Part shown: positions 62,110 through 64,000 of the stretch, one piece after another
Numbering within the stretch: the stretch's first letter is position 1
How the letters are laid out: every line of letters starts with the position of its first letter
NCBI GenBank assembly: GCA_029204225.1
Contig: CM055094.1
Span: forward strand, 20,437,407-20,501,406
Direction of reading: 5' to 3'
DNA: 64,000 nucleotides
Source of the DNA: Diphasiastrum complanatum
Taxonomy: Eukaryota > Streptophyta > Lycopodiopsida > Lycopodiales > Lycopodiaceae
Program-made: the position numbers and the translations under genes
The notes under the pieces: model-generated
The model's input: only the letters and a program-made list of their open reading frames with translations
Database searches by the model: none
What the model was told of the DNA's origin: nothing

Positions 62110-62484
62110 TCAAAACCTCATGACAAGAAGCATGTCCTTGGGCATCAGTGTCACCCTCTTGCCATGAATGGAACACAACATCGAATCCTCAAACAATTTT
62201 GTCTGGAAGTCCTCGTATGCAATATGGAGGGCCTCCAATGTAGCGATATTCCACCTCACTGCACAGGGCAGATGCGTGGTCATATCTTGTGTAACCTCCC
62301 TCACAGCCCGGTACAAGGCTGCTTTCAAAATCACAAGTTTGGTATACCTTTGCAAGGCCCTGATGCCCCTCAACCATGGATGGCGAGGTCTTTCGCGTCT
62401 TTGCGGACGTATGGGTTCAAATGTCTGGGGACGGGATGGTTGAACAAAATGGGTAAGCCTAGCGGTTTGCTTCGTCCGAGCCAT
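62110..62484 (-). CDS. CENH3-like histone H3 variant, copy 4 (unbroken, 124 codons)
   Basis: ATG at 62484. Order: tail ARTKQTARLTHFVQPS and Pro/Arg-rich residues to about 35; alpha-N PWLRGIRALQRY; alpha-1 ALYRAVREVTQD; loop 1 MTTHLPCAVRW; alpha-2 [13 protein letters not shown] and [11 protein letters not shown]; alpha-3 side [16 protein letters not shown], then TGA where other copies have CGA. From the alpha-1 Arg-Glu to the loop-1 Trp there are four more residues than between the matching positions of canonical H3 (two in CENP-A and Arabidopsis CENH3). CENP-A proteins mark centromeric nucleosomes. Length is close to an H3 but lacks the usual last ~6 residues. Functionality is unproven. Confidence 0.65.
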   Translation of the reverse strand: MARTKQTARLTHFVQPSRPQTFEPIRPQRRERPRHPWLRGIRALQRYTKLVILKAALYRAVREVTQDMTTHLPCAVRWNIATLEALHIAYEDFQTKLFEDSMLCSIHGKRVTLMPKDMLLVMRF

Positions 62485-62550
62485 TGAGGCCGGATATCTA
62501 TACCACGTGAGGACAAAGATACAGCAGAAGAGAGAGCTAAATTATCTCGC

Positions 62551-62740
62551 ATTATGGCGACACTGAGAACTCTAAGGGTGATATCGCTACAACGCGAGAG
62601 AGTGGCAGAGACAGGTGGGGAGAGGCAGGGGCTTGCATGATGGCGATACTGGGAAAGTCAAGCTGATATCGCTACGACGTGAGAGGGTGTAAGGAATAGG
62701 CCTGGGGACGAGGTCGCTCGCATGATGGCGATATCACGAA
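62551..62740 (-). repeat. ~85-bp leader repeats, CENH3 copy 4
   Basis: Three partial units with ATGGCGATA and TGATATCGCTAC, between TATA box and ATG. Confidence 0.7.
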
Positions 62741-62810
62741 TGCAGGTCATATGGAAGCAATCAAACATGACAGCAAATTACACGAAAACCTATACAATCC
62801 CCAGGAATGG

Positions 62811-63215
62811 ACTTATATAGGAGAAAAAAGTTGGCACGTGTGAATCCCAGCGACAAGTGGCCCAGTCAGTAGCTGACGCGTGGAACCACACGCTTGTATA
62901 CGCATGTGTGAAACTGCACGTCTAGATCAACACGTGTGGGATCCCATGTGGGGGCACGTGGTCGAATGGATCATCGACGTGTTCTTGCACGTATCGGCTC
63001 GCACGTGTGGTGACGTGGCCCAATCAGTAAGGGACGTGTGGGACCACACTTCTATATCCACACGTGTGAAACTTGCACATGTGGCCATGTGGTCGAATGG
63101 TTTGGTGACGTGTGTTCTGGCACGTGTTAGCTTACACGTGTGGGCACGTGGCCGAATGGCAGATTGACGTGTATTGTAGCACGTGTGGTCTCACACATGT
63201 GGACGGTTGTATTAC
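62811..63215 (-). promoter_or_regulatory. Promoter-like region of CENH3 cassette, copy 4
   Basis: Minus strand: the CACGTG array over 62835-63205 (many CACGTG and ACACGTGG), then TATATAAG at 62811-62820, about 330 bp before the ATG. This copy has the most unmutated CACGTG sites; in other copies several read CACATG, a CpG-type change. Confidence 0.5.
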
Positions 63216-63249
63216 GCGCCATAGATCTGATCCGCTGTTGGATCGACGA

Positions 63250-63775
63250 GTGTACGGCTTGGGTTTTATTGGTTGTAGCTATATAAATGTTGTTTGATCA
63301 GTCAAAACATTTCGCTAAGTTTTGGATTTTCACTCCCTGTAGCTCTTGGTGTGTGAACCAAATACCATTTTACCTTAAAATCACCTATTCTAGGAACATT
63401 GAGTGGTGTGTCCCTCATATGATTCTTAATTAATTCTAGATATTCTGTTTTACTAAAAATCCATAATAGAATTTCATGATCTTCTTTAAAACCTGTTTGA
63501 AACACAAAATCATGAACTATTTTAAGAGAATTGAACTCAGACCTATAATAACAAAACAATATTAGCTTAAAACACAAAACCATTAATTCTCGAAATGAAT
63601 TAGTTGCTAGTACTCAATAGAATAGAGTTAAACCTGGAAAGCTGCCAACCACCAAATATTATTTTCGGACTGCACACTGAAATTAAGACTCTCCGAGTTT
63701 ATCGTATTGCTTAATGTTCCATTCATAAGTGTAACACTAACCCTTTCCAGCTTTTGTCCCTTTATTTCTTCTGAT
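63250..63775. repeat. AT-rich tail segment, copy 3
   Basis: Matches 1128-1648 along its full length. The minus frame 63583-63302 (93 codons) is also partly present at 1171-1383; no family recognised. Confidence 0.8.
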
Positions 63776-64000
63776 TCATCTAACTTGGAGAACTAATATC
63801 ATTTTTCAACAATTTCGTTTGTGATTCCATAAAACTTTACAATAAATCTCTATAAATGATTCAGATCTACAAACATATTGTTGGTAGAATCATATGACAA
63901 AGTGCCATGTTTTGAGCTATAAATTTCATTGATATGGTAAGGAATACCAATGATGTTTTTCATACCCATGTTTAAGACATCCCTCTCTAATTTGATTTGA
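63776..64000. other. AT-rich end of window, no gene seen
   Basis: Not shared with the first copy of the tail segment. Nothing recognisable. Confidence 0.5.

Overview
The window looks like heterochromatic nuclear DNA from a land plant. The evidence is decayed Ty1-copia and Ty3-gypsy coding remnants, AT-rich non-coding DNA, arrays of CACGTG (G-box) motifs, long CT/GA tracts, and a histone H3 variant of the CENP-A/CENH3 type. The lineage is unresolved. Reverse transcriptases of the GIPMG/YIDD/YDKR type (five copies) are, as far as I know, uncommon in flowering plants, which weakly favours another plant lineage. I see no tRNA, rRNA, CRISPR or bacterial-type operon and no clearly intact host gene. 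The window is a nested mosaic of duplicated blocks.

Building blocks. (a) A recurring succession on the + strand: a ~70-codon conserved ORF, a poly-G tract, a ~1.6-kb element with ~90-bp inverted-repeat arms and two ~240-bp internal direct repeats, a long (CT)n tract, a ~190-210-bp minisatellite, a minus-strand CENH3-like ORF, its leader and TATA box, a CACGTG array, and an AT-rich tail. It appears complete or broken at 1-5.1, 32.3-36.2, 46.6-51.4 and 55.3-63.8 kb. (b) An unrecognised protein with two ~222-residue repeats (53.8-55.2 kb), with partial copies at 46.0 and 57.8 kb. (c) Minus-strand RT elements at 19.6, 22.2, 23.8, 26.3 and 41.1 kb. (d) An unrecognised minus-strand ORF set beside an LTR-like segment at 36.6-38.2, 42.9-44.6 and 45.0 kb. 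(e) Copia pieces at 6.1, 7.3-9.5, 20.6 and 44.6 kb and gypsy pieces at 6.2, 11.4 and 39.7 kb.

Layout. 1-5 kb: repeat blocks and a truncated CENH3 copy. 5-10 kb: copia/gypsy debris. 10-13.4 kb: a block duplicated at 38.4-41 kb, ending in an inverted copy of the repeat block. 13.4-19 kb: low-repeat DNA with decayed coding traces. 19-22.9 kb: RT, gag and LTR fragments. 22.9-28 kb: a nearly identical 2,519-bp tandem duplication. 28.1-32.3 kb: a 1,169-bp tandem array of about 3.6 units. 32.3-64 kb: three further rounds of the repeat block with interleaved elements.

The most unusual content is the CENH3-like cassette. Three copies have the same order: CACGTG array, TATA box, leader with ~85-bp repeats, then an intronless histone-fold ORF beginning ARTKQTAR (AWTKQTAR in one). 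A fourth copy is truncated. One ORF is unbroken and ends where the histone fold ends. The others are frameshifted, truncated, or run on into minisatellite. I infer that a CENH3 (retro)copy was captured and amplified with the repeat block. Whether any copy is expressed cannot be judged from sequence alone.
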